Shown here: piece after piece, positions 52,517 through 62,600 of the stretch
Layout of the letters: each line of letters opens with the position of its first letter
Numbering within the stretch: position 1 is the first letter of the stretch
Assembly: GCA_024516155.1 (NCBI GenBank)
Contig: JAJJXM010000081.1
Span: 62,001-126,000, forward strand
DNA length: 64,000 nucleotides
Source: Pyronema omphalodes
Lineage: Eukaryota; Ascomycota; Pezizomycetes; Pezizales; Pyronemataceae
Direction: 5' to 3'
Notes under the pieces: model-generated
Databases searched by the model: none
The model's input: only the letters and a program-made list of their open reading frames with translations
What the model was told of the DNA's origin: nothing
Translations under genes and position numbers: made by a program

Positions 52517-53176
52517 TAGCCCCCTTTCCAGGGCCGAGGCTCCGACGAGGCTTCTTGGGTCTGATAGGTGAGTGGATTCCTGAGTTCGTCGGTGATTGGG
52601 CATGGGTTGGGGACCCGGGGTTAGAGGATAGTAGGGTGACCGGGGCTCTGTTTCGGGAGGTCGTTCCGTATCGAGGGTCTGCGTTGGTTGAATTTCCCTC
52701 TGAGAAGAGGATGCAGGGAGGTTGGGTTTTCTGGGTTCTTCTGGGTTGGGTAGCGTCGTGTGGGTTTCGTCGTAATTGGTGAGTTCGGGGATTCTCGCGG
52801 GGATTCGGCATCGTGAGGAGTGTTGGGTTAGGTTGACGAGGAATCCGCATTGATGGCAGATGCGTCGTCCTTGTTGCCATCTTCGGCAGGCCTTTCGGGG
52901 GTTAAGTCGTTGGGTTCGGATGACTTCGTCGAGTTCGGGGGAATGCGTTTCACCACAGTAACAGTGGTCCGTCGGGTATCCGTTTTCTCCGGGAGGATTA
53001 TAGGGGTTTTTCTGATTTTTTTGTTCTTGGTGAGTAGTACACTGGTCTTCGCGACAGAAGGTCCAGTGCAGGTTTTCGTGGGGTATATCGAAGAAAGGTA
53101 GGGAAAAGGTCAGATCGTGGTTCCGGACCATCATCTCTTCCGAGGAGGTGTACTCCTGCGGGGAATCGTTTCTCAT
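52400..53176 (-). CDS. ORF3 of Gypsy C2: zinc-finger protein with C-terminal membrane anchor
   Basis: 258 aa starting 2 nt after the pol stop (AAC TAG CA ATG). The N-terminal half has a Cys/His-rich block (FCREDQCTTH, DHCYCGETH, then CHQCGFLVNLTQHSSRC, i.e. CX2CX8HX3C, like small C2HC fingers). The middle is Pro/Thr-rich. The C terminus has one hydrophobic helix of about 25 residues (MLIGAMVASAITWALG...VWYLA) followed by TTGRRE, a tail-anchor layout. There is no N-terminal signal peptide and no furin-like site, so it is not a classical Env. The last 39 codons, including the anchor, lie in the 3' LTR. The C3 copy differs by a single Ser-to-Leu change. Family unknown. Confidence 0.75.
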   Translation of the reverse strand: MRNDSPQEYTSSEEMMVRNHDLTFSLPFFDIPHENLHWTFCREDQCTTHQEQKNQKNPYNPPGENGYPTDHCYCGETHSPELDEVIRTQRLNPRKACRRWQQGRRICHQCGFLVNLTQHSSRCRIPARIPELTNYDETHTTLPNPEEPRKPNLPASSSQREIQPTQTLDTERPPETEPRSPYYPLTPGPQPMPNHRRTQESTHLSDPRSLVGASALERGLMSRINNDMLIGAMVASAITWALGITVTVWYLATTGRRE

Positions 53177-53178
53177 TG

Positions 53179-56100
53179 CTAGTTTTTAGGTGCTGGTTTT
53201 CGGGGGTATTTCCGGTGGAAGTCCTGGATGGCTTCTGGGGAGTTGTCGAAGTTGCCGGAGGGATACCAGGTCTTATCCTCGTCGTGGAATCCCTTCCACT
53301 TGACCTTATACTGTAGTTGTTTTCGGTAGTAACGGGAGTCAATTATTTCTTCGACTTCCCACTCTTGTTGTCCATCCACGATGATCGCCGGAGGAGGGGG
53401 TTTGGTGTGTCCGGGGATAGGGGAATACTTCGTTGTGGTGGGTTCTAAGAGGGAGAGGTGAAAGACAGGGTGGATTTTTACGCTGGGGGGAAGTTCGAGT
53501 TTATATGCTTTTGTTCCTATTTTTTCGAGGATGGTGTAGGGCCCTAATAGTTTGTAATCCAATTTATTCGAAGGGCGGGTTGTTTTTATGAACTTCCTTT
53601 TTAGCCATACCTTATCTCCTTTTCTTAGAATGGGGTCGGGTTTCCTTTTCTTATTTGCCTGTTCCGCTTGTTCGGCCTGTGCCCATTGTATTTCTGTACG
53701 TGGTTGATTTTGTAGATTATTTAATGAGGTAACATAATCTAATACATCGGGGGTGGGGGTTTTTTCTGTACTAAGGTCCGGTTGAAATCTCGGGTGATAT
53801 CCATAGTTTGCGTAGAACGGAGTAATCCCTAGGGTTTCGGATTTGGTATTGTTGTAACAAAACTCGGCAATGGGCAACAGTGTTTTCCAGTTATCTTGCT
53901 GGTAATTACAATATGCTCGTAAATATTGTTCCAGCGTAGCATTCGTTCTTTCTGTCTGCCCATCCGTTTCGGGATGAAATGCTGTACTGAGGTTCCGAGT
54001 TGTTCCCATAGCTTCCATTATTTGTTTCCAAAATTTTGAGGTAAACAACGACCCTCGGTCAGATACGATACTGTTGGGGAGGCCATGGGCTCGTACTATG
54101 TGGGTGATAAATCCTTCGGCTAAGTCTTTCGGACCCATCGTGTCGTTGCATGCAACAAAGTGGGCCATCTTGGTGAGTCGATCCACTATAACCCACAACG
54201 AATTACTTCCTTCCGTTTCGGGTAATCCGGTGATAAAGTCCATGGATATGGAGTCCCATGGTCTCGTTGGTAGTTGTAATGGTTTGAGGAGTCCGAAGGG
54301 GGCATGGCGGATTGGTTTTATTCGTTTGCACGTGTCGCAGTTGTCTACGTACCTCTGTACGTATTGACGCTGTTGTGGCCAGTAGTATTTTCTGGAGAGG
54401 AGCTCAAGTGTTCGAGCTCGCCCTGGATGACCCGCGACGAGTGCATCGTGGTGATCGTGGAGGATTTGCAGACGGAGTTCGTCATCTTGAGGTATCCAGA
54501 TACGTCCCTCGTATGTCAATAACCCGTTCCTTTCTTCGCACAGTCCTAGTGCTACCTTGTTATCTTGTCGTTCGCCGCTTCGTAACTTCTTTAGGATGTC
54601 TCGTATTTCTGGATCAGTCGTCATTTTTGTTTTTATTAATTTTATTATATCCCCATCTTTTTCAATGTTTACTATCTCGGTGGTATTGACAACGAAAGTT
54701 TGTTCCGGGAGTAAAATGCGGTCCTTGTTTTGTCGATGTTTCGCCTCCCCTTCCCAGGGCGAGTCTCCTGACTCGCGGGAAAGGATGTCCGGTTTTCCAG
54801 CCAATTTGCCCGGTCTATACACGATGCGGAAGTCATAATTGGCAAGTACTTCTCCCCAGCGTGCCTGGCGTAAATTGAGATCTTTTTTTGTTTGCCAATA
54901 CTCCAGGTTTTTGTGGTCCGTCAGTATTTTGATTTGTTGTTGGGTACTTTTGCAGTACGTTGCCCATTTTTGTAGACTTTCCACAATTGCGAGTAATTCT
55001 TTATCGTGTATGTCATAATTTCGTTCGGCATCCTTTAACTTTCGGGAGAAGTATCCAAGCGGATGTAGCACACCGTCCGAGTCTGGTTGGGAGCAGACCG
55101 CACCGATAGCGTAATCGGATGCGTCTGTTTCTAGGGTAATGGGTTGGCTGGGTTCGAAATGGCGTAAGATGGGTTGGGTTATCATGGCGAGTTTAATGTT
55201 GTCAAACGCTTCCTGTGCCGCATCGTCCCAGACGAAGGGTGTATCTTTTCGGATGAGTTTCGTGAGCGGTGTGGTAATTTTGCTGAAATCTCGTATGAAC
55301 CTTCTATAGAAATTTGCAAAGCCAAGGAAGCTTTGGATTCCTTTTACGTTCGTTGGTTCTTTCCATTCTTTTACCGCTCTAACTTTTTCCGGGTCCATCG
55401 AGATTCCTTCTGGGGCTATGATGTATCCGAGGTATTCCGTTTTGTGCGTGTGAAAGTCACACTTTGTTGCTTTTAGTTTGAGGCCTACGTCTCGGATTCG
55501 TGTTAGGATTAGTCGTACGTGGTCACGATGTTGTTGCAAATTGTCGGAGTAAATTAAAATATCATCTAGGTATGCGATACAAAATATGTCGAGATAGTCG
55601 CTGAGTACTTCATTCATCCAACGCTGGAATGACGCTGGTGCATTGGTCAATCCGAAAGGCATTACTAGGTATTCATAGAGACCGTATTTCGTCCGAAAAG
55701 CGGTTTTCCATTCATCCCCCTTGGCTATCCGCAAGTTGTGATATGCGTCTCTTACATCTAACTTGGTGTAGATTTTTGCTTTTGATAGTCGATCCAAGGC
55801 TTCTCCAATCAATGGCAGCGGAGTTCGGTCTTTGATGGTTATGGCATTAAGCCCCCGGTAGTCCACGCATAAGCGGAGCCCCCCGTCTTTCTTTTTTACA
55901 AAATGGATTGGGGCCCCCGCCGGGGAGGTTGAGCTTCGGATCCAACCCTTTTCCAAGCTACTATCGATATATTCTTTCAGTGCTTGAAGTCGGTTTTCGT
56001 CAAGAGCTCGCAATGGTTCGAACGGCGGTGATTTATTTTCAAGCAAGGGGATTTCATGGTCTTGGCGTCGATGTGGCGGTAGGACGGTTTTGTTGTTGTC

Positions 56101-56892
56101 TCCGAACACTGCTAGATGGTCGTGGTACTCCCTTGGTACGATTTTTTCTGGTGTTTGTTGTGCCGGGGAGGTGGCTTTCTCGGCGTCTTTCTTGTCCTCT
56201 GGTACGTTATTATAACGTTCGTTCGACACATTTATGAAGAATATCTCCTCGTACGCGGAAGAAAGTTCGCTCAGCGAGTCTTCCTGGTCCTCGTGGCTTT
56301 TGTTTCCTTTGCCTTGTGTTGTTTGTACGAGGTCCCGTTGGTATTGCCGTATTGCTGATTCTTCGGGAATAGTTTTGGCGTGTGGTGATTGTTCCAAGCA
56401 GTATTTTGCACATTTCTCGGAGTCGAACGTTACTCTTCCTTCCTTCCAATCAATGTTTGGATTGTGCTTTTTTAACCATGGTAATCCCATTATTATCGGT
56501 GAGTTCCCAATAGTGATGCAGTGGAGTTTTATGTCTTCGTGATGATTGTTGATGGTTAACTTAACGGTGGTGTCGTGGGTCACTGGCCCACTTGCAATTT
56601 CTCGTCCGTCAACTGCGAGGACTCTTCTTGGGATTGTTTTTTTATTTAGGGGCAGTTTGATTTGGTACGCGTAACCTTGGTCAATGAAATTTTCTGTAGC
56701 CCCGCAGTCGACCATGGCGGTTGTATGGTGTGTCTTGTTATTTTTTCCTTGAATAGTGACTTCCAAGATAATTTTTTCGTGCCGTTGATATCGTCCTATG
56801 CTTGATATTATGAGGGGGCGATCGGGGGGTTTTGGTTCGATGTTCTTTTTCCCCAGGAGCGGCGTCGGACTTCTTACTCCTGGGGATCCTCT
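53179..56892 (-). CDS. pol: pol of Gypsy C2 (protease, RT, RNase H, integrase, chromodomain), intact
   Basis: Read by -1 frameshift at 56892-56898; open for about 1238 codons. Counting from the upstream end of the open frame (57024): protease VDCGATENFID at about 104-114, RT with [17 protein letters not shown] and AYLDDILIYSDN (YLDD at 484-487), RNase H LETDASDYAIGAV, integrase zinc region (HHDALVAGHPGR, NCDTCKR), DDE core (SMDFITGL, IVSDRGSLF, HPETDGQTER), GPY-like LLGPYTIL and a C-terminal chromodomain (IIDSRYYRKQLQYKVKWKGF). All catalytic motifs are present. TAG is followed after 2 nt by the ORF3 ATG. Confidence 0.97.
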   Translation of the reverse strand, partial: RGSPGVRSPTPLLGKKNIEPKPPDRPLIISSIGRYQRHEKIILEVTIQGKNNKTHHTTAMVDCGATENFIDQGYAYQIKLPLNKKTIPRRVLAVDGREIASGPVTHDTTVKLTINNHHEDIKLHCITIGNSPIIMGLPWLKKHNPNIDWKEGRVTFDSEKCAKYCLEQSPHAKTIPEESAIRQYQRDLVQTTQGKGNKSHEDQEDSLSELSSAYEEIFFINVSNERYNNVPEDKKDAEKATSPAQQTPEKIVPREYHDHLAVFGDNNKTVLPPHRRQDHEIPLLENKSPPFEPLRALDENRLQALKEYIDSSLEKGWIRSSTSPAGAPIHFVKKKDGGLRLCVDYRGLNAITIKDRTPLPLIGEALDRLSKAKIYTKLDVRDAYHNLRIAKGDEWKTAFRTKYGLYEYLVMPFGLTNAPASFQRWMNEVLSDYLDIFCIAYLDDILIYSDNLQQHRDHVRLILTRIRDVGLKLKATKCDFHTHKTEYLGYIIAPEGISMDPEKVRAVKEWKEPTNVKGIQSFLGFANFYRRFIRDFSKITTPLTKLIRKDTPFVWDDAAQEAFDNIKLAMITQPILRHFEPSQPITLETDASDYAIGAVCSQPDSDGVLHPLGYFSRKLKDAERNYDIHDKELLAIVESLQKWATYCKSTQQQIKILTDHKNLEYWQTKKDLNLRQARWGEVLANYDFRIVYRPGKLAGKPDILSRESGDSPWEGEAKHRQNKDRILLPEQTFVVNTTEIVNIEKDGDIIKLIKTKMTTDPEIRDILKKLRSGERQDNKVALGLCEERNGLLTYEGRIWIPQDDELRLQILHDHHDALVAGHPGRARTLELLSRKYYWPQQRQYVQRYVDNCDTCKRIKPIRHAPFGLLKPLQLPTRPWDSISMDFITGLPETEGSNSLWVIVDRLTKMAHFVACNDTMGPKDLAEGFITHIVRAHGLPNSIVSDRGSLFTSKFWKQIMEAMGTTRNLSTAFHPETDGQTERTNATLEQYLRAYCNYQQDNWKTLLPIAEFCYNNTKSETLGITPFYANYGYHPRFQPDLSTEKTPTPDVLDYVTSLNNLQNQPRTEIQWAQAEQAEQANKKRKPDPILRKGDKVWLKRKFIKTTRPSNKLDYKLLGPYTILEKIGTKAYKLELPPSVKIHPVFHLSLLEPTTTKYSPIPGHTKPPPPAIIVDGQQEWEVEEIIDSRYYRKQLQYKVKWKGFHDEDKTWYPSGNFDNSPEAIQDFHRKYPRKPAPKN

Positions 56893-56898
56893 TTTCCC
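56851..56898 (-). promoter_or_regulatory. -1 ribosomal frameshift signal of Gypsy C2
   Basis: In element sense: GGGAAAA (plus 56892-56898), 6-nt spacer GAGGAT (56886-56891), then a perfect 9-bp stem CCCCAGGAG/CTCCTGGGG (56877-56885 with 56851-56859) and a 17-nt loop. The gag stop lies in the loop. Identical in C3 at 63364-63411. Confidence 0.85.
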
Positions 56899-57821
56899 GA
56901 CTCGTCTTCTTGTACCTCTTCGCTCAGCATTGCTTCGGCTGCACGGTAGGTTCTTCTTGGAGGATAAGGTTTTTTGTTCGGGCAGCGAGCGGAAAAATGT
57001 CCTGTCTTCCCACAGTTGAAACACTCATTGTTTCGTCTTCTCTTTTCTTCTTCCATGCGGTCCTTCCCTCTCGTTCTTCGGGTTGCATCTAATTCCATCG
57101 GTGTAGGGTCGGACATGTGGTTTTCATGCATTCGGGGGTGGCTGACATGGGTATCACGGAATTCTCGGTAGTACTGGTTGTCGTTTCGAGTTCGAAGGGT
57201 TCGGAAGTTGAATAATCTATTGTCGAGGGCAATAGATTTGTTTACGTAGTCCGTGATATTGCGTGGTCTGTCATCTAACAGGGCGAGTTGTCGTTGTACT
57301 TCCATGTTCAATCCGTCATGGAACTGATCAATGTACATTGAGTCGTTATAATCCAAATCCGCCATTAGTCTTTGGAAATCGGCCCAATAGGCAGCAGCAG
57401 AGCGGTTTCCTTGCTTAATGTTTTTGAATTTTCGCCGTGCTACTTCCTTGCTGTCGGCTTCTCCGAAGGCTCTTCCAATAGCTGTTTTGAAATCTTTCCA
57501 GGTTTCATACTTACTTACGCCCTCCTCTTTCATTGATGGTTCGATTCATGCCCAGGCGTTTCCCCTACACCTGGCGCTGGCATAATTGACTTTTTTCGCA
57601 TCCCTATCGAATTTGCTCGGTTCACAGTTGAACTTGAGCTCACATTGGATAAGGAACGCTCTTAACTTGGCTCTTTCGCCGTAATAGAGCTCGGGGTCTT
57701 CGATCTTAGGTTGACTGGACGGGGGAGGTTGATACAACTGTTGCAAGAGGGTTTGCAGTTGATCGGTCGTCATCTGGACGGGGGGAAGGGAGGCTCCCGC
57801 AGTTCCGTGAGGGGTCGTCAT
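56874..57821 (-). pseudogene. gag: gag of Gypsy C2, one nonsense codon
   Basis: Starts at ATG 57821, the first ATG after the predicted transcription start (the frame is open from TTG 58016 but without ATG). The capsid part (PSSQPKIEDPELYYGERAKL, CRGNAWA) is cut by TGA at 57546-57548, where C1 has TGG Trp. It resumes MKEEGVSKYETWKDF and ends with CCHC knuckle CFNCGKTGHFSARC and SGKEDPQE. The rest is undamaged. Whether C3 shares the stop cannot be seen. Confidence 0.9.
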
Positions 57822-58006
57822 TCCGGAGTTATCTTCTTCGTTCGTTGTTGGGGACTGAGGTCTCGAAGGTTGTTCTGGCGTCACTGGGCTGGCTGGTCTG
57901 GCGTAATCGCTGATAGCTTCGCCGAGATCTCGTAACTGGAAGGGATCCAGGGTTTTTTCTTGTGCGGACGGTCGTTCTTTGGGTGTGTCGGGTACCTCGG
58001 GGGGAG

Positions 58007-58016
58007 ACGCAATCAA
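58007..58016 (-). promoter_or_regulatory. Self-priming primer binding site of Gypsy C2
   Basis: TTGATTGCGT in element sense, 1 nt after the LTR, is an exact 10-nt complement of LTR segment ACGCAATCAA (plus 58263-58272), which begins 40 nt after the start of the TATATAAAA box (plus 58304-58312). Confidence 0.75.
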
Positions 58017-58017
58017 A

Positions 58018-59029
58018 TGTTAGGTACGCCACGCAGATATCGATATCTGAGGGAGGCGACACACAAAGGTACGTTGATTCTTTCGTTGGTACCTATCAAG
58101 GTAGGCTGGCTGTCTTCTTGGTAGCGTGGCCGGTTGGGAGGGAGAAGTGATAGGTGGTGATGGAAGGGGTTAGGGTTGGGGCTTTGGGGTTTTTGCGTGA
58201 TCTCGTTCAGCACACGGACAGACAATCTTTGAGTGGTCAAGGTAAGTTGGGGTGAAAGGTAATTGATTGCGTGAAGACTAAATACAGCGTTCCTCCCTTC
58301 TCCTTTTATATATCCATTAATCTCCTCCTTTTCCTCGTAACCCGAGGGGCTCATGCCCAGCAGTCCGACCCCCGGAGCTTCCCATAATTCCCGTAAGTCT
58401 TCACGCCCCTTTGTTTCCCATACTAACTAACTAATAATAATTACAAACATATACCTGCTAAATAATCGCGTATCCTTTTTCTGGTTTCTCCCTATTTCTC
58501 CTCACCTTCCGAAACACGCGCCTTGCTTTCCTAATCCTACGCGAGCTCTCGCGCAGCTCCGTATTCGATCCACCTTCGCGCGTCACCTTCCCGTCGCTCC
58601 CTCCTCCGCTCCTTGCCGAAACTTCTTCCGTCTCTTGTTCCCAGCTCGGCTGAGCTCCACCGAGCTCCACCGAGCTCCACCGAGCTCCACTGAGCTGTGT
58701 TACCTTCCTCGCCGTATCCTCCGGAGCTCCCCATAGCTCACCGAAGCTGTACCGAAGCTTCGCCGAACTCCATCCTGCTTCATCTCGCTTTCCTTCGTCC
58801 CACCTCGTTCCACCTCTTCCCCGACCACCTTCTTGTTCCTTTTTCCTCCTTGACCCCGCGACCTTCTTGTTCCTTTTTCCTCCTTGTCCCCCGTGGTCTT
58901 CTTGTTCCTTTGTTATTCTCGTCGTCCCGTGGTAGCCAAGTACCACACCGTTACCGTGATTCCCAACGCCCATGTGATTGCTAACGCAACCATGGCTCCT
59001 ATCAACATGTCATTGTTGATTCTTGACAT
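58018..59029 (-). repeat. LTR shared by Gypsy C2 (5') and C3 (3')
   Basis: 1012 bp, nearly identical to 51505-52516. It serves both elements, the arrangement expected from LTR-LTR recombination or from integration of a multi-LTR circle. Confidence 0.95.
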
Positions 59030-59689
59030 TAGCCCCCTTTCCAGGGCCGAGGCTCCGACGAGGCTCCTTGGGTCTGATAGGTGAGTGGATTCCTGAGTTC
59101 GTCGGTGATTGGGCATGGGTTGGGGACCCGGGGTTAGAGGATAGTAGGGTGACCGGGGCTCTGTTTCGGGAGGTCGTTCCGTATCGAGGGTCTGCGTTGG
59201 TTGAATTTCCCTCTGAGAAGAGGATGCAGGGAGGTTGGGTTTTCTGGGTTCTTCTGGGTTGGGTAGCGTCGTGTGGGTTTCGTCGTAATTGGTGAGTTCG
59301 GGGATTCTCGCGGGGATTCGGCATCGTGAGGAGTGTTGGGTTAGGTTGACGAGGAATCCGCATTGATGGCAGATGCGTCGTCCTTGTTGCCATCGTCGGC
59401 AGGCCTTTCGGGGGTTAAGTCGTTGGGTTCGGATGACTTCGTCGAGTTCGGGGGAATGCGTTTCACCACAGTAACAGTGGTCCGTCGGGTATCCGTTTTC
59501 TCCGGGAGGATTATAGGGGTTTTTCTGATTTTTTTGTTCTTGGTGAGTAGTACACTGGTCTTCGCGACAGAAGGTCCAGTGCAGGTTTTCGTGGGGTATA
59601 TCGAAGAAAGGTAGGGAAAAGGTCAGATCGTGGTTCCGGACCATCATCTCTTCCGAGGAGGTGTACTCCTGCGGGGAATCGTTTCTCAT
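58913..59689 (-). CDS. ORF3 of Gypsy C3
   Basis: Same length (258 aa) and layout as ORF3 of C2: Cys/His block, Pro-rich middle and C-terminal anchor (MVALAITWALG where C2 has MVASAITWALG). Starts 2 nt after the pol stop; its final 39 codons lie in the shared LTR. The one residue change increases hydrophobicity of the anchor. Function unknown; a membrane-tethered accessory protein is an inference. Confidence 0.75.
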   Translation of the reverse strand: MRNDSPQEYTSSEEMMVRNHDLTFSLPFFDIPHENLHWTFCREDQCTTHQEQKNQKNPYNPPGENGYPTDHCYCGETHSPELDEVIRTQRLNPRKACRRWQQGRRICHQCGFLVNLTQHSSRCRIPARIPELTNYDETHTTLPNPEEPRKPNLPASSSQREIQPTQTLDTERPPETEPRSPYYPLTPGPQPMPNHRRTQESTHLSDPRSLVGASALERGLMSRINNDMLIGAMVALAITWALGITVTVWYLATTGRRE

Positions 59690-59691
59690 TG

Positions 59692-62600
59692 CTAGTTTTT
59701 AGGTGCTGGTTTTCGGGGGTATTTCCGGTGGAAGTCCTGGATGGCTTCTGGGGAGTTGTCGAAGTTGCCGGAGGGATACCAGGTCTTATCCTCGTCGTGG
59801 AATCCCTTCCACTTGACCTTATACTGTAGTTGTTTTCGGTAGTAACGGGAGTCAATTATTTCTTCGACTTCCCACTCTTGTTGTCCATCCACGATGATCG
59901 CCGGAGGAGGGGGTTTGGTGTGTCCGGGGATAGGGGAATACTTCGTTGTGGTGGGTTCTAAGAGGGAGAGGTGAAAGACAGGGTGGATTTTTACGCTGGG
60001 GGGAAGTTCGAGTTTATATGCTTTTGTTCCTATTTTTTCGAGGATGGTGTAGGGCCCTAATAGTTTGTAATCCAATTTATTCGAAGGGCGGGTTGTTTTT
60101 ATGAACTTCCTTTTTAGCCATACCTTATCTCCTTTTCTTAGAATGGGGTCGGGTTTCCTTTTCTTATTTGCCTGTTCCGCTTGTTCGGCCTGTGCCCATT
60201 GTATTTCTGTACGTAGTTGATTTTGTAGATTATTTAATGAGGTAACATAATCTAATACATCGGGGGTGGGGGTTTTTTCTGTACTAAGGTCCGGTTGAAA
60301 TCTCGGGTGATATCCATAGTTTGCGTAGAACGGAGTAATCCCTAGGGTTTCGGATTTGGTATTGTTGTAACAAAACTCGGCAATGGGCAACAGTGTTTTC
60401 CAGTTATCTTGCTGGTAATTACAATATGCTCGTAAATATTGTTCCAGCGTAGCATTCGTTCTTTCTGTCTGCCCATCCGTTTCGGGATGAAATGCTGTAC
60501 TGAGGTTCCGAGTTGTTCCCATAGCTTCCATTATTTGTTTCCAAAATTTTGAGGTAAACAACGACCCTCGGTCAGATACGATACTGTTGGGGAGGCCATG
60601 GGCTCGTACTATGTGGGTGATAAATCCTTCGGCTAAGTCTTTCGGACCCATCGTGTCGTTGCATGCAACAAAGTGGGCCATCTTGGTGAGTCGATCCACT
60701 ATAACCCACAACGAATTACTTCCTTCCGTTTCGGGTAATCCGGTGATAAAGTCCATGGATATGGAGTCCCATGGTCTCGTTGGTAGTTGTAATGGTTTGA
60801 GGAGTCCGAAGGGGGCATGGCGGATTGGTTTTATTCGTTTGCACGTGTCGCAGTTGTCTACGTACCTCTGTACATATTGACGCTGTTGTGGCCAGTAGTA
60901 TTTTCTGGAGAGGAGCTCAAGTGTTCGAGCTCGCCCTGGATGACCCGCGACGAGTGCATCGTGGTGATCGTGGAGGATTTGCAGACGGAGTTCGTCATCT
61001 TGAGGTATCCAGATACGTCCCTCGTATGTCAATAACCCGTTCCGTTCTTCGCACAGTCCTAGTGCTACCTTGTTATCTTGTCGTTCGCCGCTTCGTAACT
61101 TCTTTAGGATGTCTCGTATTTCTGGATCAGTCGTCATTTTTGTTTTTATTAATTTTATTATATCCCCATCTTTTTCAATGTTTACTATCTCGGTGGTATT
61201 GACAACAAAAGTTTGTTCCGGGAGTAAAATGCGGTCCTTGTTTTGTCGATGTTTCGCCTCCCCTTCCCAGGGCGAGTCTCCTGACTCGCGGGAAAGGATG
61301 TCCGGTTTTCCAGCCAATTTGCCCGGTCTATACACGATGCGGAAGTCATAATTGGCAAGTACTTCTCCCCAGCGTGCCTGGCGTAAATTGAGATCTTTTT
61401 TTGTTTGCCAATACTCCAGGTTTTTGTGGTCCGTCAGTATTTTGATTTGTTGTTGGGTACTTTTGCAGTACGTTGCCCATTTTTGTAGACTTTCCACAAT
61501 TGCGAGTAATTCTTTATCGTGTATGTCATAATTTCGTTCGGCATCCTTTAACTTTCGGGAGAAGTATCCAAGCGGATGTAGCACACCGTCCGAGTCTGGT
61601 TGGGAGCAGACCGCACCGATAGCGTAATCGGATGCGTCTGTTTCTAGGGTAATGGGTTGGCTGGGTTCGAAATGGCGTAAGATGGGTTGGGTTATCATGG
61701 CGAGTTTAATGTTGTCAAACGCTTCCTGTGCCGCATCGTCCCAGACGAAGGGTGTATCTTTTCGGATGAGTTTCGTGAGCGGTGTGGTAATTTTGCTGAA
61801 ATCTCGTATGAACCTTCTATAGAAATTTGCAAAGCCAAGGAAGCTTTGGATTCCTTTTACGTTCGTTGGTTCTTTCCATTCTTTTACCGCTCTAACTTTT
61901 TCCGGGTCCATCGAGATTCCTTCTGGGGCTATGATGTATCCGAGGTATTCCGTTTTGTGCGTGTGAAATTCACACTTTGTTGCTTTTAGTTTGAGGCCTA
62001 CGTCTCGGATTCGTGTTAGGATTAGTCGTACGTGGTCACGATGTTGTTGCAAATTGTCGGAGTAAATTAAAATATCATCTAGGTATGCGATACAAAATAT
62101 GTCGAGATAGTCGCTGAGTACTTCATTCATCCAACGCTGGAATGACGCTGGTGCATTGGTCAATCCGAAAGGCATTACTAGGTATTCATAGAGACCGTAT
62201 TTCGTCCGAAAAGCGGTTTTCCATTCATCCCCCTTGGCTATCCGCAAGTTGTGATATGCGTCTCTTACATCTAACTTGGTGTAGATTTTTGCTTTTGATA
62301 GTCGATCCAAGGCTTCTCCAATCAATGGCAGCGGAGTTCGGTCTTTGATGGTTATGGCATTAAGCCCCCGGTAGTCCACGCATAAGCGGAGCCCCCCGTC
62401 TTTCTTTTTTACAAAATGGATTGGGGCCCCCGCCGGGGAGGTTGAGCTTCGGATCCAACCCTTTTCCAAGCTACTATCGATATATTCTTTCAGTGCTTGA
62501 AGTCGGTTTTCGTCAAGAGCTCGCAATGGTTCGAACGGCGGTGATTTATTTTCAAGCAAGGGGATTTCATGGTCTTGGCGTCGATGTGGCGGTAGGACGG

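Larger units (their letters stand above)
51505..59029 (-). mobile_element. Gypsy family C copy 2 (C2)
   Basis: 7525 bp with LTRs 51505-52516 (3') and 58018-59029 (5', shared with C3). Target duplication at the left is probably CCTAT (51500-51504). Order in element sense: LTR, primer site, gag, pol, ORF3, LTR. Pol and ORF3 are intact; gag has one stop. C2 and C3 repeat with a period of exactly 6513 bp. Confidence 0.95.

Noticed and set aside
52400..53176. ORF3 as a retroviral envelope gene
   Set aside because: No N-terminal signal peptide, no processing site, no ectodomain-like cysteine pattern before the anchor; only the place after pol resembles env.
58013..58354. 113-codon ORF across U5 of the Gypsy C LTR (also 51497-51841)
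   Set aside because: Its only start lies upstream of the predicted transcription start and it has no ATG within the transcript; repeated only because the LTR is.
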